Source: JBBSHE01 sp038253325 (GTDB taxonomy: Bacteria; Actinomycetota; Actinomycetes; Propionibacteriales; Nocardioidaceae). Taken from it: a stretch of 64,000 nucleotides of DNA. The DNA lies in the NCBI GenBank assembly GCA_038253325.1, contig JBBSHE010000011.1, positions 6,024-70,023 on the forward strand, read 5' to 3'. This document shows, piece by piece, positions 35,452 through 44,267 of the stretch (positions are counted from its first letter, which is position 1; the number at the start of each line of letters is the position of its first letter). The translations under genes were made by a program, and so were the position numbers. The notes beneath the pieces were generated by a model that saw nothing but the letters and a program-made list of their open reading frames with translations, did not search any database and was not told the origin of the DNA.

Positions 35452-36384
35452 ATGTCGAAGAACCAGAGGTTGCTGACCGACAACGAAGCGGGGACCCGGC
35501 CAGCGGCGGCAAGCGAGTCCAACTTCGAGCGACCACGCCGATCCGTCGACATCAGTCTGCACAGGGTTCTTGCGGGCGCCTTGGCGGCGGCGTCGGCAGC
35601 GTTCGCGTCGTCGTACCTGGGTCTCGCCGGCACCGTTCTCGGCGCCCTCGTCGTCAGCCTGGTCGCATCCGTCGCCACCGCGGTCTACACCCCTCCACTC
35701 GAACGCAGCCGCGACGCGATCCACCGCGGTTCCCAGGTGCTGCTCGAGACGTTGCCGATCGCACCACGCTCCACGACGTACGTACACGGCGACCCGGTCA
35801 CGACGCGGGTCCTTTCGCCGCAGGGCGTCGCCCCCGCAGCCTCCACGGCGATGATGCCAGACGAGGTCGACGCAACGGCTTTCCAGGGATCAGCGAGCAG
35901 TCGGGCGGAGGCGCCGGGACGCTCCAAGCCTTCGCGGCTGGACTGGTCGAACGGCCTGCGCAGATGGCAGACGGTTCTGGTGACGGCGGTTGTGACCGTC
36001 ATCGCGGGTCTGGGTGTCCTCACGGGCGTCGAACTGATGCTCGGCCAGTCGGCGGGCTCGATCACCGGCCACGGGAGCGGCGGTACGACGATCGGTGACC
36101 TGATTCCCGGAAACTCCAGTCCGGCCAGGTCGAGCCATCCCACGAAGAGTCCGAGCTCGCCGACACCCTCCGGTCCCACCGGTACGGATACGTCGGCGGG
36201 TGCGCCCACGTCGGCTGCCCCGACATCGGTGTCCCCGTCGACCGCGGCACCGACCACGACGGCACCGACCACGACGGCACCGACCACGACGGCACCGACC
36301 ACGACCGCACCGACGACGCCGACGACCACGACACCCACCACGCGGACGCCGCGGCCCGGTTCGTCGACCACAGGCATCGGGTAA
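35452..36384 (+). CDS. Thr-rich membrane protein of unknown function
   Basis: A 310-residue protein. A cytoplasmic start leads to two close hydrophobic segments (about 42-80), a long soluble region, a third helix (about 173-195) and an extracytoplasmic Ser/Thr/Pro tail ending in APTTT repeats. The 15-bp repeat in the DNA (36247-36306) encodes the tail. I do not recognise the family; wall-spanning linkers often have such tails. GAGAGGCAGG precedes the ATG. Confidence 0.7.
   Translation: MSKNQRLLTDNEAGTRPAAASESNFERPRRSVDISLHRVLAGALAAASAAFASSYLGLAGTVLGALVVSLVASVATAVYTPPLERSRDAIHRGSQVLLETLPIAPRSTTYVHGDPVTTRVLSPQGVAPAASTAMMPDEVDATAFQGSASSRAEAPGRSKPSRLDWSNGLRRWQTVLVTAVVTVIAGLGVLTGVELMLGQSAGSITGHGSGGTTIGDLIPGNSSPARSSHPTKSPSSPTPSGPTGTDTSAGAPTSAAPTSVSPSTAAPTTTAPTTTAPTTTAPTTTAPTTPTTTTPTTRTPRPGSSTTGIG
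36247..36306 (+). repeat. 15-bp tandem repeat
   Basis: Four copies of GCACCGACCACGACG (the last with one change), each encoding APTTT, followed by a diverged fifth. It is in frame and can expand or contract without breaking the gene. Confidence 0.85.
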
Positions 36385-36418
36385 ACCCCGATCAGCCAGG
36401 ACTGACTTGGGAACGGCG

Positions 36419-37093
36419 ATGAGCGCAGAAGAAGGAATCGAACGGGCCAGGCTGCTCTACGAACGTGCGGTCTTCGGTGGCGATGCCAGCGCGCTGGCGA
36501 TCGCTGAGCGGGAGCTCGACGCAGTCGAAGCCGACCTCGCGCTGGCCCGGGGCCGGCTCATTCATGCGCGATTCCTCGAGCAACGACCCCCCGACAGCAG
36601 CGCGATTCTCGCGGACGGCACTGAGGAGCCGCAGGAGCTGGCCCTGTTCGAGCGTGCGGCGCAGCTGTACCGGACGCTCGGCGACGTGCGCGGTGAGGCT
36701 GAGTCCGTGTTCTGGGTCGGCACCTTCCAGCAGGTCGTCCGGCACGACAACGACGCTGCGGTTCCCGCTCTCGAACGGTCCTACAAGCTTGCGGAACAGG
36801 TCGACGACAAGCTGACGATGTCGTATGCGCTGCGGCACCTGGGGATCGCGGAGCACGCCGCCGGGCGTTTGGAGACTGCGCGTGAGCGGTTGGAGGAGTC
36901 TGTGCGGCTTCGCCGGGAGATCGGGTTCCTGCCCGGCGTTGCCGCGAATCTGGTTGGGTTGGCCTACATCGCCGTCGCAGAGGGCCGCCGTGACGACGGT
37001 CTGGCGCTACTCGAGGAAGCGGGCGAGATCGCCGAGGCCAGCGGTGCTGGAGGCATCCTGCGCTCGGTCGAGCAGGCGCGTTCACAGCTGTAG
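36419..37093 (+). CDS. TPR-containing protein
   Basis: A 224-residue all-helical soluble protein. Tetratricopeptide-like repeats cover most of it: ALFERAAQLYRTLGDVRGEA, ALERSYKLAEQVDDKLTMSY, GRLETARERLEESVRLRREI and AEGRRDDGLALLEEAGEIAE. Such proteins act as protein-binding scaffolds. No enzymatic domain is present and no specific partner is encoded next to it. Confidence 0.8.
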   Translation: MSAEEGIERARLLYERAVFGGDASALAIAERELDAVEADLALARGRLIHARFLEQRPPDSSAILADGTEEPQELALFERAAQLYRTLGDVRGEAESVFWVGTFQQVVRHDNDAAVPALERSYKLAEQVDDKLTMSYALRHLGIAEHAAGRLETARERLEESVRLRREIGFLPGVAANLVGLAYIAVAEGRRDDGLALLEEAGEIAEASGAGGILRSVEQARSQL

Positions 37094-37141
37094 GACGCGG
37101 TCGGGCCACCGGCCGGCCTCGGCCGCCCGTACGGTTTCAAT

Positions 37142-37837
37142 ATGCGCATCCACGACGTCATGAGGCTTCCGCTTGGAACGTTCGTGCGACCGGCGCAGGA
37201 GACTGGTACCGGGCAACCACGAGTCGAGGCCGTCTACGGGTATCTGATCCGGCACCGCCGAGGTTTGGTGCTGCTCGATACCGGACTTGGCGAAGGCGAC
37301 GCTGAGACCGAGAGTTGGTACCGGCCACAGCGAATCCCGCTACCGAATGCACTCGGCGATCGGGGTGTCGCCGTTCGCGACATCGACGTGGTGGTGAACT
37401 GCCACTTGCACTTCGACCACTGCGGTGGAAACCCCATGCTGGCCGGTACGCCGGTTGTCTGCCAGCGAGGGGAACTATCGGTGGCCGAGGCAGGGGGCTA
37501 CACGATGGAGCACCTGATTGATCACCCTGGCGCCAGGTACGACCTGTTGGATGGGGAGGCGGAGATCTGGCCCGGCGTCCACGTTGTTCCTACCCCCGGC
37601 CACGTTGATGGTCACCAGTCGCTGGTGGTGGAGTGCGACGACGGTTCGGTCGTGCTGGCCGGCCAGTCTCACGACACCGCGTCTGCGTGGAGTGCAGATG
37701 CGCTCGCCATTTCCGCTACGGTCCTGGGCCACACCGAACCGCTACCCGCGCCACCCGGGTGGATGGAACGGCTGCTGGCGTTCGATCCGAGGCGGGTTGT
37801 CTTCGCTCACGACGCAGCGATATGGGAACCCACCTAG
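37142..37837 (+). CDS. MBL-fold hydrolase, lactonase-like
   Basis: A 231-residue metallo-beta-lactamase-fold enzyme of the N-acyl-homoserine-lactonase-like group. It has LVLLDTGLGEGD, the di-metal motif NCHLHFDHCGGN, HVVPTPGHVDGHQSL, VLAGQSHDTASAW and a final VVFAHDAAIW. TACGGT lies 6 nt before the ATG, so the transcript is likely leaderless. Quorum-quenching is possible by family but the substrate is not proven. Confidence 0.85.
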   Translation: MRIHDVMRLPLGTFVRPAQETGTGQPRVEAVYGYLIRHRRGLVLLDTGLGEGDAETESWYRPQRIPLPNALGDRGVAVRDIDVVVNCHLHFDHCGGNPMLAGTPVVCQRGELSVAEAGGYTMEHLIDHPGARYDLLDGEAEIWPGVHVVPTPGHVDGHQSLVVECDDGSVVLAGQSHDTASAWSADALAISATVLGHTEPLPAPPGWMERLLAFDPRRVVFAHDAAIWEPT

Positions 37838-37976
37838 GCAGTGGTCAGCCCAGTCGTGGCCGTGCTTTCAAGGTAACGCTGTTCTAGTCGACGGACGGTT
37901 GCCCCAAGTCGTGGAGCGATGCGCCAGGTGCGGAGGTTCGGTGGCTACGCACTGGGGGGAGAAGTACATTCAGGTG

Positions 37977-38735
37977 GTGACATTCAACGTCTCTGCGGAT
38001 GCTTACGCCCGGTTCATGGGTCGGTACTCCGAACCCTTGGCTGTGCAGTTCGCGGAGCTGGCACACGTACGTGCGGGCCAGCGGGTGCTGGACGTCGGGT
38101 GCGGACCCGGAGCATTGACTTCGCAGCTGGTGGAGCGTCTGGGAGCCGGCGCCGTAGCGGCGATCGATCCGTCCGCTCCGTTCGTCGCAGCGATCAGGCT
38201 GCGCTTCCCCGAGGTCGACGTGCGGCTCGGGGCCGCCGAGCATCTTCCCTTTCCTGACGACAGTTTCGATATCGCCTTTGCCCAACTGGTCGTGCACTTC
38301 ATGACCGATCCCGTGGCGGGACTGCTCGAGATGGCGCGGGTTACCCGTCCTGGCGGCATGGTGACCGCATGCGTTTGGGACCACGCCGGAGACGGTGGCC
38401 CCCTCTCCGTCTTCTGGTTGGCCGTGCATGAGATTGATCCGAATGCGCGGAATGAGGCCGACCTTCCCGGCGCTCGGGAGGGCCACCTGGTGGAGCTGTG
38501 CAAGGCGGCGGGGCTGGAGGGTGTCGAACCCAGCACGTTGACCGTCAGAGCTCGGTTCGCGACGTTCAATGAATGGTGGGAACCATTCACTCTCGGCGTC
38601 GGACCGGCGGGTGCCTTCGTCGCCCAGTTGGATGAGTCGCGGCGCGATGCACTGCGTAGCCGATGCGCGCAGCGTCTGCCACGGGCGCCGTTCGAGGTTG
38701 AAGCCTCAGCCTGGTGCGTGCGAGCTCGCGCCTGA
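37977..38735 (+). CDS. class I SAM-dependent methyltransferase
   Basis: A 252-residue methyltransferase with VLDVGCGPGALTSQLVERLG (motif I), AIDPSAPFV, LGAAEHLPFPDDSFDIAFAQ and ARVTRPGGMVTACVWD. The GTG at 37977 gives the family-like start TFNVSADAYARFMGRYSEPL and has a G-rich ribosome site about 10-15 nt upstream; GTGs at 37974 and 37941 are alternatives. The methyl acceptor is unknown. Confidence 0.83.
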   Translation: MTFNVSADAYARFMGRYSEPLAVQFAELAHVRAGQRVLDVGCGPGALTSQLVERLGAGAVAAIDPSAPFVAAIRLRFPEVDVRLGAAEHLPFPDDSFDIAFAQLVVHFMTDPVAGLLEMARVTRPGGMVTACVWDHAGDGGPLSVFWLAVHEIDPNARNEADLPGAREGHLVELCKAAGLEGVEPSTLTVRARFATFNEWWEPFTLGVGPAGAFVAQLDESRRDALRSRCAQRLPRAPFEVEASAWCVRARA

Positions 38736-38819
38736 TCGTCGGGCCCAGGGCGGGTGCGACATCGACGCGATGCAACGATGTGGTTGTCAAGACAAGGTGG
38801 TCAACGTGCTGCACCGGCT

Positions 38820-39632
38820 CTAGCGAAGCCGAATGACGTTACCGGTGAGGAGCCAGGACTCGTCGCTCGCGAGGTAGCCGATGACGGCTGCGACGTCTCT
38901 CGGATGGGCAATGTGGACAAGCTCGTCGCTGTCAGCGACCGCCTGCTCGACCTCCTCGGTGACCCAGCCGGTGTCGGTGACCGGTGGGTGTACAGCGTTT
39001 GCAGTGATGCCGAGGTCCGCCAGCTCGGTGGCCGCAGAGAGAGTGTAGTTGACCAACGCCGCCTTGGCGGCGCCATAACTGACCTCTTCGGGAAAGCCGT
39101 CGGCGCCGCCTGATGTGAGCGTGATGATGCGTCCCCAGGACGCGCCCCGGTCCGCGTGTCTGCGCGCGAACTCCGCGATGAGTAGGCCGCCGGCGCGCGC
39201 GTCAACAGCGAATTGTTGATCGATGGTCGCTGCGGTCACTCGCTGGAGTGCCCGTCCGAGCCGATCGGTCGTCGCCGACCTGAAGGTGTCTGCTACCCAA
39301 CCGGTGGCGTTGTGCACGAGGATGTCCACCCCGCCGAAGCGGCGTTCCGCGGCATCGAACAGCGTCGAGGCGGCGTCGTCTTGGCAGAGGTCGGCTTCGA
39401 TGGCCTCGGCTTGACCGCCAGCGATCCGGATCTCCTCGAGCACCATCTCGGCGTCGCCTGCACGGTTGCTCCGATATGTACTTGGAATGCCGGCGTCAGG
39501 CGCATCCTGAACACGCAGATACGTCACCAGCACAGCGGCGCCAGCGCTCGCCAGCAAGACAGCAGTAGCGGCACCGATACCGTGGTTGCCGTCGGTTACG
39601 AGCGCGACCCGGCCATCGAGTGGATGTGTCAA
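38820..39632 (-). CDS. short-chain dehydrogenase/reductase
   Basis: A 270-residue classical SDR. The cofactor loop is ALVTDGNHGIGAATA (first Gly of TGxxxGxG replaced by Asp), with VHNATG for NNAG, catalytic Ser in TLTSGGADG and the Y-x3-K pair in SYGAAKAAL. An NADP-type basic residue is not obvious. It is a single gene; the substrate is unknown. Confidence 0.87.
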   Translation of the reverse strand: MTHPLDGRVALVTDGNHGIGAATAVLLASAGAAVLVTYLRVQDAPDAGIPSTYRSNRAGDAEMVLEEIRIAGGQAEAIEADLCQDDAASTLFDAAERRFGGVDILVHNATGWVADTFRSATTDRLGRALQRVTAATIDQQFAVDARAGGLLIAEFARRHADRGASWGRIITLTSGGADGFPEEVSYGAAKAALVNYTLSAATELADLGITANAVHPPVTDTGWVTEEVEQAVADSDELVHIAHPRDVAAVIGYLASDESWLLTGNVIRLR

Positions 39633-39821
39633 CGTCGTGAACTTTCAGTCGTAGGTGCACCGCGGCGGACCCCGCCTCGAGTGTCATCGCGACGACGGTA
39701 TCGCGACCAGGTGGCCGCAAAGGACACGAGAATCGCGGCAGGTCGCGTGCGTTGGGCTGGCTGTGCAGGGGCATGCGGACCAAGCCTCAGCGTAGTCATA
39801 CCAGGTTATCCTGGCAGGCAT

Positions 39822-39934
39822 GTGACTGCCATCGTCACGCTCGACAAGACCGAGCTCGGCGACGTCGTCGCGGCCGTGCCCGCTACCTCACCGAGGACGT
39901 CGACCGAGGGTTGCGCCGAGTCCTCGACCTATAG
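39822..39934 (+). other. possible degenerate small ORF in a 360-bp gap
   Basis: The stretch 39633-39994 has no clear gene. Within it, GTG at 39822 starts TAIVTLDKTELGDVVAA, and the next frame continues RARYLTEDVDRGLRRVLDL to a stop at 39934, as if a small protein of ~40 residues had suffered a frameshift. TATCCT lies 9 nt upstream of the GTG. The family is not recognised. Confidence 0.25.
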
Positions 39935-39994
39935 CGACGAGCGACAATGGCCGATGTTTGATTCGCCGAACGGGCGACCATGCGTCTTCCCGCG

Positions 39995-41269
39995 TCAGGT
40001 CTCAGCGCTGGCACCATCAGGCAGAGGCTTGCGAAGTCTTTCCGCCCTCGCTCTGAGGTAGCGCTGCTCGGGCAGGCTCGTGGTGAGGCGTGCGGCGAGG
40101 CTGTAGCTCTCCAGAGCTCGCTCGTCGTCGCCTGCCATCTCGAGGAGGTGCGCCCGCACAGCGTGAAGACGGTGATGCTCGGCCAGCCGCTTGTCGTTGT
40201 CCACTGCCTGGAGCATCTCCAGCCCGCGCTCGGGACCGTGCACCATGGCGGCTGCGACTGCGTGGTTGAGCGTGACCATCGGGTTGGGCGCCAGCCTCTC
40301 GAGCAGCGTGTAGAGGGCGAGGATCTGAGGCCAGTCGGTGGCGTCCGCGGTCGAGGCTTCGGCATGGACCGCCGCGATGGCGGCCTGAATCTGGTAGGGG
40401 CCAAGGGGTCTGCGGGACAAGGTGTCGGTGATCAGGCGGATGCCTTCATCGATCGACTTCTGGGTCCACTGCCGTCGATCTTGCTGTTCGAGCGGGACGA
40501 GGGTTCCGTCCGGTCGCGTGCGTGCGGGATGTCGAGCGTCGGTGAGCAGCATGAGTGCGAGCAGGCCCGCAACCTCGCCGTCGTCCGGCAGGAGCCTGCG
40601 AGCATCTCGGGTGAGCCGGATGGCTTCTTGGGTCAGCGCGGCGGTGTGGAGGTCTGAGCCCGCGGTGGCCGTATACCCCTCGTTGAAGATCAGGTAGAGC
40701 ACGTGCAGTACGGCGCGCACCCGGTCAGGCTGCTCGGAGGGGGGCGGCGGGCGGAACCGGGCGCCGGCTGCTCGGATGCGCTGCTTGGCACGGCTGATCC
40801 GTTGGGCCATGGTTGCCTCAGGAACCATGAATGCTCGCGCGACTTGTTCGGTACTCAGGCCGCCGACGGCGCGAAGAGTCAGCGCGACCTGCGACGGTGG
40901 CGTCAATGAGGGGTGGCAGCACAGCAGCAGCAACGTCAGGGTGTCGTCACGGCCCCGCGAGTTCTCCATGTCAGACGACGGTGCGGCATGCTCATCGGAC
41001 GGCATCATCGAGGCGGCCGCGATCTCACGTCGGTCGCGAGCTTGATCGCTCCGGCGCTGGTCGATCAACCGTCGCGAGGCCACCGTGATGAGCCAGGCCT
41101 TGGCATCATCGGGGATGCCTTGCTCTGGCCATTGGGTCGCGGCAGCGAGCAGTGCCTCTTGTACGGCATCCTCGGCCGTGCCGAAATCTCCGTAACGCCG
41201 GATCAGGGCACCGAGCACCTGTGGCGCCAGGCATCGCCACAGGTCCTCGGTGTCGGCAGGGGTGCTCAT
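39995..41269 (-). CDS. ECF42-type RNA polymerase sigma factor with TPR-like domain
   Basis: A 424-residue protein. The first ~180 residues are an ECF sigma factor: region 2 has DAVQEALLAAATQW, and region 4 has LSTEQVARAFMVPEATMAQRISRAK. Beyond it is the long helical C-terminal extension typical of ECF42 (LYLIFNEGYTATAGSDL; tandem helices to the end), which stands in for an anti-sigma factor. ECF42 genes usually have DGPF/YCII genes beside them. Here the upstream gene at 41266-41523 looks like a reduced version. Its ATG overlaps that gene's stop (ATGA). Confidence 0.9.
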   Translation of the reverse strand: MSTPADTEDLWRCLAPQVLGALIRRYGDFGTAEDAVQEALLAAATQWPEQGIPDDAKAWLITVASRRLIDQRRSDQARDRREIAAASMMPSDEHAAPSSDMENSRGRDDTLTLLLLCCHPSLTPPSQVALTLRAVGGLSTEQVARAFMVPEATMAQRISRAKQRIRAAGARFRPPPPSEQPDRVRAVLHVLYLIFNEGYTATAGSDLHTAALTQEAIRLTRDARRLLPDDGEVAGLLALMLLTDARHPARTRPDGTLVPLEQQDRRQWTQKSIDEGIRLITDTLSRRPLGPYQIQAAIAAVHAEASTADATDWPQILALYTLLERLAPNPMVTLNHAVAAAMVHGPERGLEMLQAVDNDKRLAEHHRLHAVRAHLLEMAGDDERALESYSLAARLTTSLPEQRYLRARAERLRKPLPDGASAET

Positions 41270-41523
41270 ATCCGTCGGCCCGACGAATCCATGATCGGTC
41301 GCACCTCAACAGCACAGATACGTGCATCGGGGAACGGGCCCGCGCTCTCCTCGGCTCGTTCGAGCCTGGCGCATCGCGCCTCTCCCTGGTCCAGGATCGC
41401 GTCACGGTTGGTCTCCGGCATGGCGAGAGCGTCCTTGGTGCGCAAGTAGATGGGGTGCCCCCCGGACAATACCGACAGCAACACCAACTGAGCCGACTCG
41501 GCCGGCAGACCGCGTCGCATCAT
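41266..41523 (-). CDS. small ORF, possible degenerate DGPF/YCII protein
   Basis: An 85-residue ORF directly upstream of the ECF42 gene and coupled to it by ATGA, with GGGAGG 5 nt before its start. The end, AGPFPDARICAVEVRPIMD, looks like the beginning of the DGPF motif joined straight to the VEVRP C terminus of YCII-like proteins, with the ~40 residues normally between them missing. The first 55 residues are not recognised. It may be an in-frame deletion relic kept for translation coupling. Confidence 0.45.
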   Translation of the reverse strand: MMRRGLPAESAQLVLLSVLSGGHPIYLRTKDALAMPETNRDAILDQGEARCARLERAEESAGPFPDARICAVEVRPIMDSSGRRI

Positions 41524-41593
41524 GTCGACCTCCCGGGCGCTGCTCCGACGTATCAGGCGAGACCAATCAACTCATGGAGAAGGTGAAGAAACA

Positions 41594-42106
41594 ATGCGAC
41601 AAACAACCCTGGCAAGGGAGCGTGAAACGCTGCTCTCATCCCTGAACGCTCAGCGGGATCACGTACTGGGGATCCTGGACGGTCTTGACGAGGAGGCGCT
41701 ACGGCTGGCCGTGCTGCCGTCGGGATGGAGCTGCCTCGGACTCGTACGGCACCTTGCTCTTGACGTCGAACGGTTCTGGTTCCGCTGCGTCGTCGCCGGT
41801 GACCAGACCGTCATCGATGGACTGGCCGAAGCCTTCGACGCCTGGCAGGTCGGCCCGGATGTGCCGGTCGAGGCGGTTCTCGGGTTGTACCGGCAGGAGG
41901 CAGAACTCGCGAACGCCATCATCGGCACTGCCCTTCTGGACACCGCTCCGGTGTGGTGGCCGGCCGAGCTCTTCGGCGACTGGCGGCTTGACGAACTGCG
42001 GGACATCATCCTGCACGTGGTGACTGAGACTGCTTGCCACGCCGGTCATCTCGACGCGGCACGTGAACTCATCGACGGCAGGAGCTGGCTTGTCCTGACT
42101 GAATGA
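41594..42106 (+). CDS. DinB family protein (DUF664-like)
   Basis: A 170-residue four-helix-bundle protein. Metal-type His residues appear in LVRHLALDVERFWF, IILHVVTETACHAGHLDAAR, the DUF664/DinB signature. Members include mycothiol- or bacillithiol-dependent transferases. GGAGAAGG lies 9-10 nt before the ATG. It is divergent from the ECF42 pair, so it could be one of its targets; that is inference. Confidence 0.83.
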   Translation: MRQTTLARERETLLSSLNAQRDHVLGILDGLDEEALRLAVLPSGWSCLGLVRHLALDVERFWFRCVVAGDQTVIDGLAEAFDAWQVGPDVPVEAVLGLYRQEAELANAIIGTALLDTAPVWWPAELFGDWRLDELRDIILHVVTETACHAGHLDAARELIDGRSWLVLTE

Positions 42107-42203
42107 AACGCGACTTCCGCACGGCGTCCCCGCTGCCACGCTGTTCGATCCGGGGGCGGGTTGGGTTCGCTCTTGGGGCAGGCGGTATGGGAACCACCAA
42201 GGA

Positions 42204-42217
42204 AGTGAGCGCTCACT
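42204..42217. promoter_or_regulatory. candidate operator upstream of marR-type gene
   Basis: AGTGAGCGCTCACT is a perfect 14-bp palindrome 70 bp before the MarR-type start, in the gap after the DinB gene. Autoregulation through such a site is common for MarR proteins. Confidence 0.45.
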
Positions 42218-42286
42218 GCAACGGTGTAGGGCGGCTCGGGCCGTCCGTCGCACCGCGTAGAGTCGGTGTGCGTAACGGAGGCAACG

Positions 42287-42745
42287 ATGACGACTCCCGT
42301 TCCCGACACCGCGACGATCGCCGACGCCCTGGACCGGTTCGCGGTGTTCATGATCCGCATGTCATCGGCCAAGCGTGAGCTCAGCCTGTCGTCGGCCAGT
42401 ACGCTGTCGCGCCTGGCGCGCGGGGGCCCGTTCCGGCTTACCGAGCTGGCCGACCTGGAGCGGATCACCCAACCTTCGATGACGACGCTCGTGGGTCGGC
42501 TCGAGGCACAGGGGCTGGTCGAGCGTGCCGCCGATCCATCGGATGGACGTGCAGTGCTGGTCTCCGTGACGAAGCAGGGACGCAAGGCGCTCCGTCGGCG
42601 GACGCAGGTCCGGGTCGGCTCGCTCGCCGAACTGCTCGAGGATCTCACCCTGGAGGACCGCGCGGCACTTGCCGCGGCCATTCCCGCGCTGGAGCGGCTG
42701 CTGGACCACCCAACCGACGAGTGCCAATGGCGCTCGATCAGCTGA
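42287..42745 (+). CDS. MarR family transcriptional regulator
   Basis: A 152-residue winged-helix repressor/activator. The DNA-binding core is FRLTELADLERITQPSMTTL followed by VGRLEAQGLVERAADPSDGR, the wing with the conserved D-x-R. GGAGG sits 6 nt before the ATG. Its last 8 bp overlap the convergent lipoprotein gene. The ligand is unknown. Confidence 0.9.
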   Translation: MTTPVPDTATIADALDRFAVFMIRMSSAKRELSLSSASTLSRLARGGPFRLTELADLERITQPSMTTLVGRLEAQGLVERAADPSDGRAVLVSVTKQGRKALRRRTQVRVGSLAELLEDLTLEDRAALAAAIPALERLLDHPTDECQWRSIS

Positions 42746-43517
42746 CCGCAGGCAGCTTCCCCCGGGTCGCCTCCACCCAGCACAGCGCGCTGCGCTGCCC
42801 GGACGACCACGCGCGGGCGTCATTCGGGAAGAACGCATGGACTGAGCGGTTGGCGCCCAGCATCCGCGCCGCCGATGCCGCCGCGTTGCATGCGTTGCGG
42901 GACCGAGCGGCCACATCCGAGGGGAACGGCTCGTCGAGCACGCCGATCGCCGGTGCGAATGTGAGCTCCTGCGCTACATGCGGCTCGGCGCACGAGACGT
43001 ACGGCTGATCGGTCGCCGGCCGGTATGTTCCGTCCAGGCAGGCTTGGATGTTGGCCGGCGCGCCCTCCTTCAGCGTGCCCTTGAGCGATCCGACCAGATC
43101 CTCGTGCCCTCTTCCGGACCGGGTGGACCTGCGGAGCACGAGATCGCAGCGGTACCAGGTCTCGTCGTTCGAGATCCACAGCTGTACGTCGAGGCGGGTG
43201 TTGAGGTCGGCGCCAAGGAAGTGTGCCTGGGCACGCCGGCACGGCTTCACCGCGAGCGCCGTGTCCAGCGGCGGCTTGTCGCCGACGAACACGGTCTGGG
43301 CCAGATGAGGTTGCGCACAGTCGACCGGTGGGTCGGCTGCATGGTCGAAGCAGTCGCCGACCACGGCGCGGAAGTCCCTAGGCGCCGTGGTGTCGCTGGT
43401 CCCGTTGCATCCAGCGAGGACCACCAGCAGCGTCGCGGCAAGTGCACGGAGGGGTCGCACTGCGGGTCGAGCTGACGCCCGGTCAATGTGCGACGGCGGT
43501 CCGTCGTACTTGGCCAT
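42738..43517 (-). CDS. septum-formation-domain lipoprotein
   Basis: A 259-residue exported protein. The signal region ends in LAGC, a lipobox. The mature part holds two repeats of a Cys-paired module: VGDCFDHAADPPVDCAQPHLAQ and ACLDGTYRPA...VSCAEPHVAQE, as in septum-formation (DUF4190-associated) domains. The ATG at 43517 has GGAG 7 nt upstream; 43547 is a weaker option. A role at division is only suggested by the domain name. Confidence 0.75.
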   Translation of the reverse strand: MAKYDGPPSHIDRASARPAVRPLRALAATLLVVLAGCNGTSDTTAPRDFRAVVGDCFDHAADPPVDCAQPHLAQTVFVGDKPPLDTALAVKPCRRAQAHFLGADLNTRLDVQLWISNDETWYRCDLVLRRSTRSGRGHEDLVGSLKGTLKEGAPANIQACLDGTYRPATDQPYVSCAEPHVAQELTFAPAIGVLDEPFPSDVAARSRNACNAAASAARMLGANRSVHAFFPNDARAWSSGQRSALCWVEATRGKLPAVS

Positions 43518-43568
43518 CGTCGCTCCGTTCCGGTCCCCGGGCTCCACCGAGCCGTCGTACGCATCCTG

Positions 43569-44267
43569 TCAGCCGCCGAGGCCGCGGACCCGCAGCAACC
43601 ACGGCCCCACCGCCAGCAGAAGTGCGATCACGAGCAGCACCGTGTCGGGGGGACACCACGGTGCGGGTTCGGCCCAGGTCCGCCGATGAGCGCCGGCGAA
43701 GCCGCGGACATCCATGGCGACCGCGAGCACGCCCGATTGGCGCAGGGCGACCACGAGCAACGTGAACGCACTGTGGGCCAGCGCCCGTGATCGACGGACG
43801 GGTCCACCGTCGAGACCCAGCCCGCGCGACCGTCGAGCGGCCTGGATCTGGTGCCACTGGTCGGCCAACGCGTCGAGCCGCTGGAGGGCCGCCGTGCTTG
43901 CCACCACGAGCCGCGCCGGGAGGTGAACGCGTTGGGCGAGGTGGTCGCCGAGCGGACTCGGCTCGATGAGTGCGGTCAGCAGGGCGCTTGGGGTCACGAT
44001 GCACAGCACGCGGAGCACTGCCGCGAACGTCGGGTCGAGGTGGTGTCCGCCGTACAGGTACGTCGACAGGCCGATCGAGATCGCGGCGACCACTCCGAAG
44101 ATCGACCGCAGGGCGGCGGCGCGTGCGCTCGGAGCGAATGCGCCCAGTCCCACCAGCTCTGCTGCCCACAACGCCAGTCCGCGTGGGGTGGTGTCGACGG
44201 CAACCGCCCCGGCCAGCGGCAGCAGGGAGCCGAGCAGCGCGGCCAACGGCCCTGCTCGCCTGGTCAC
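43569..44267 (-). CDS. ykoC: ECF transporter T component (YkoC-like)
   Basis: A 232-residue membrane protein with five to six helices and the EcfT coupling motif ARRSRG (in IQAARRSRGLGLDG), which docks with the ATPases. It is the third gene of the riboswitch-controlled ykoE-ykoD-ykoC operon, starting with GTG inside the GTGA overlap with the ATPase gene. It should form the transmembrane engine for thiamine-precursor uptake. Confidence 0.85.
   Translation of the reverse strand: MTRRAGPLAALLGSLLPLAGAVAVDTTPRGLALWAAELVGLGAFAPSARAAALRSIFGVVAAISIGLSTYLYGGHHLDPTFAAVLRVLCIVTPSALLTALIEPSPLGDHLAQRVHLPARLVVASTAALQRLDALADQWHQIQAARRSRGLGLDGGPVRRSRALAHSAFTLLVVALRQSGVLAVAMDVRGFAGAHRRTWAEPAPWCPPDTVLLVIALLLAVGPWLLRVRGLGG

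Noticed and set aside
36247..36306. Regular 15-bp repeats, possible CRISPR
   Set aside because: Units abut with no spacers and encode APTTT in frame; this is a coding minisatellite.
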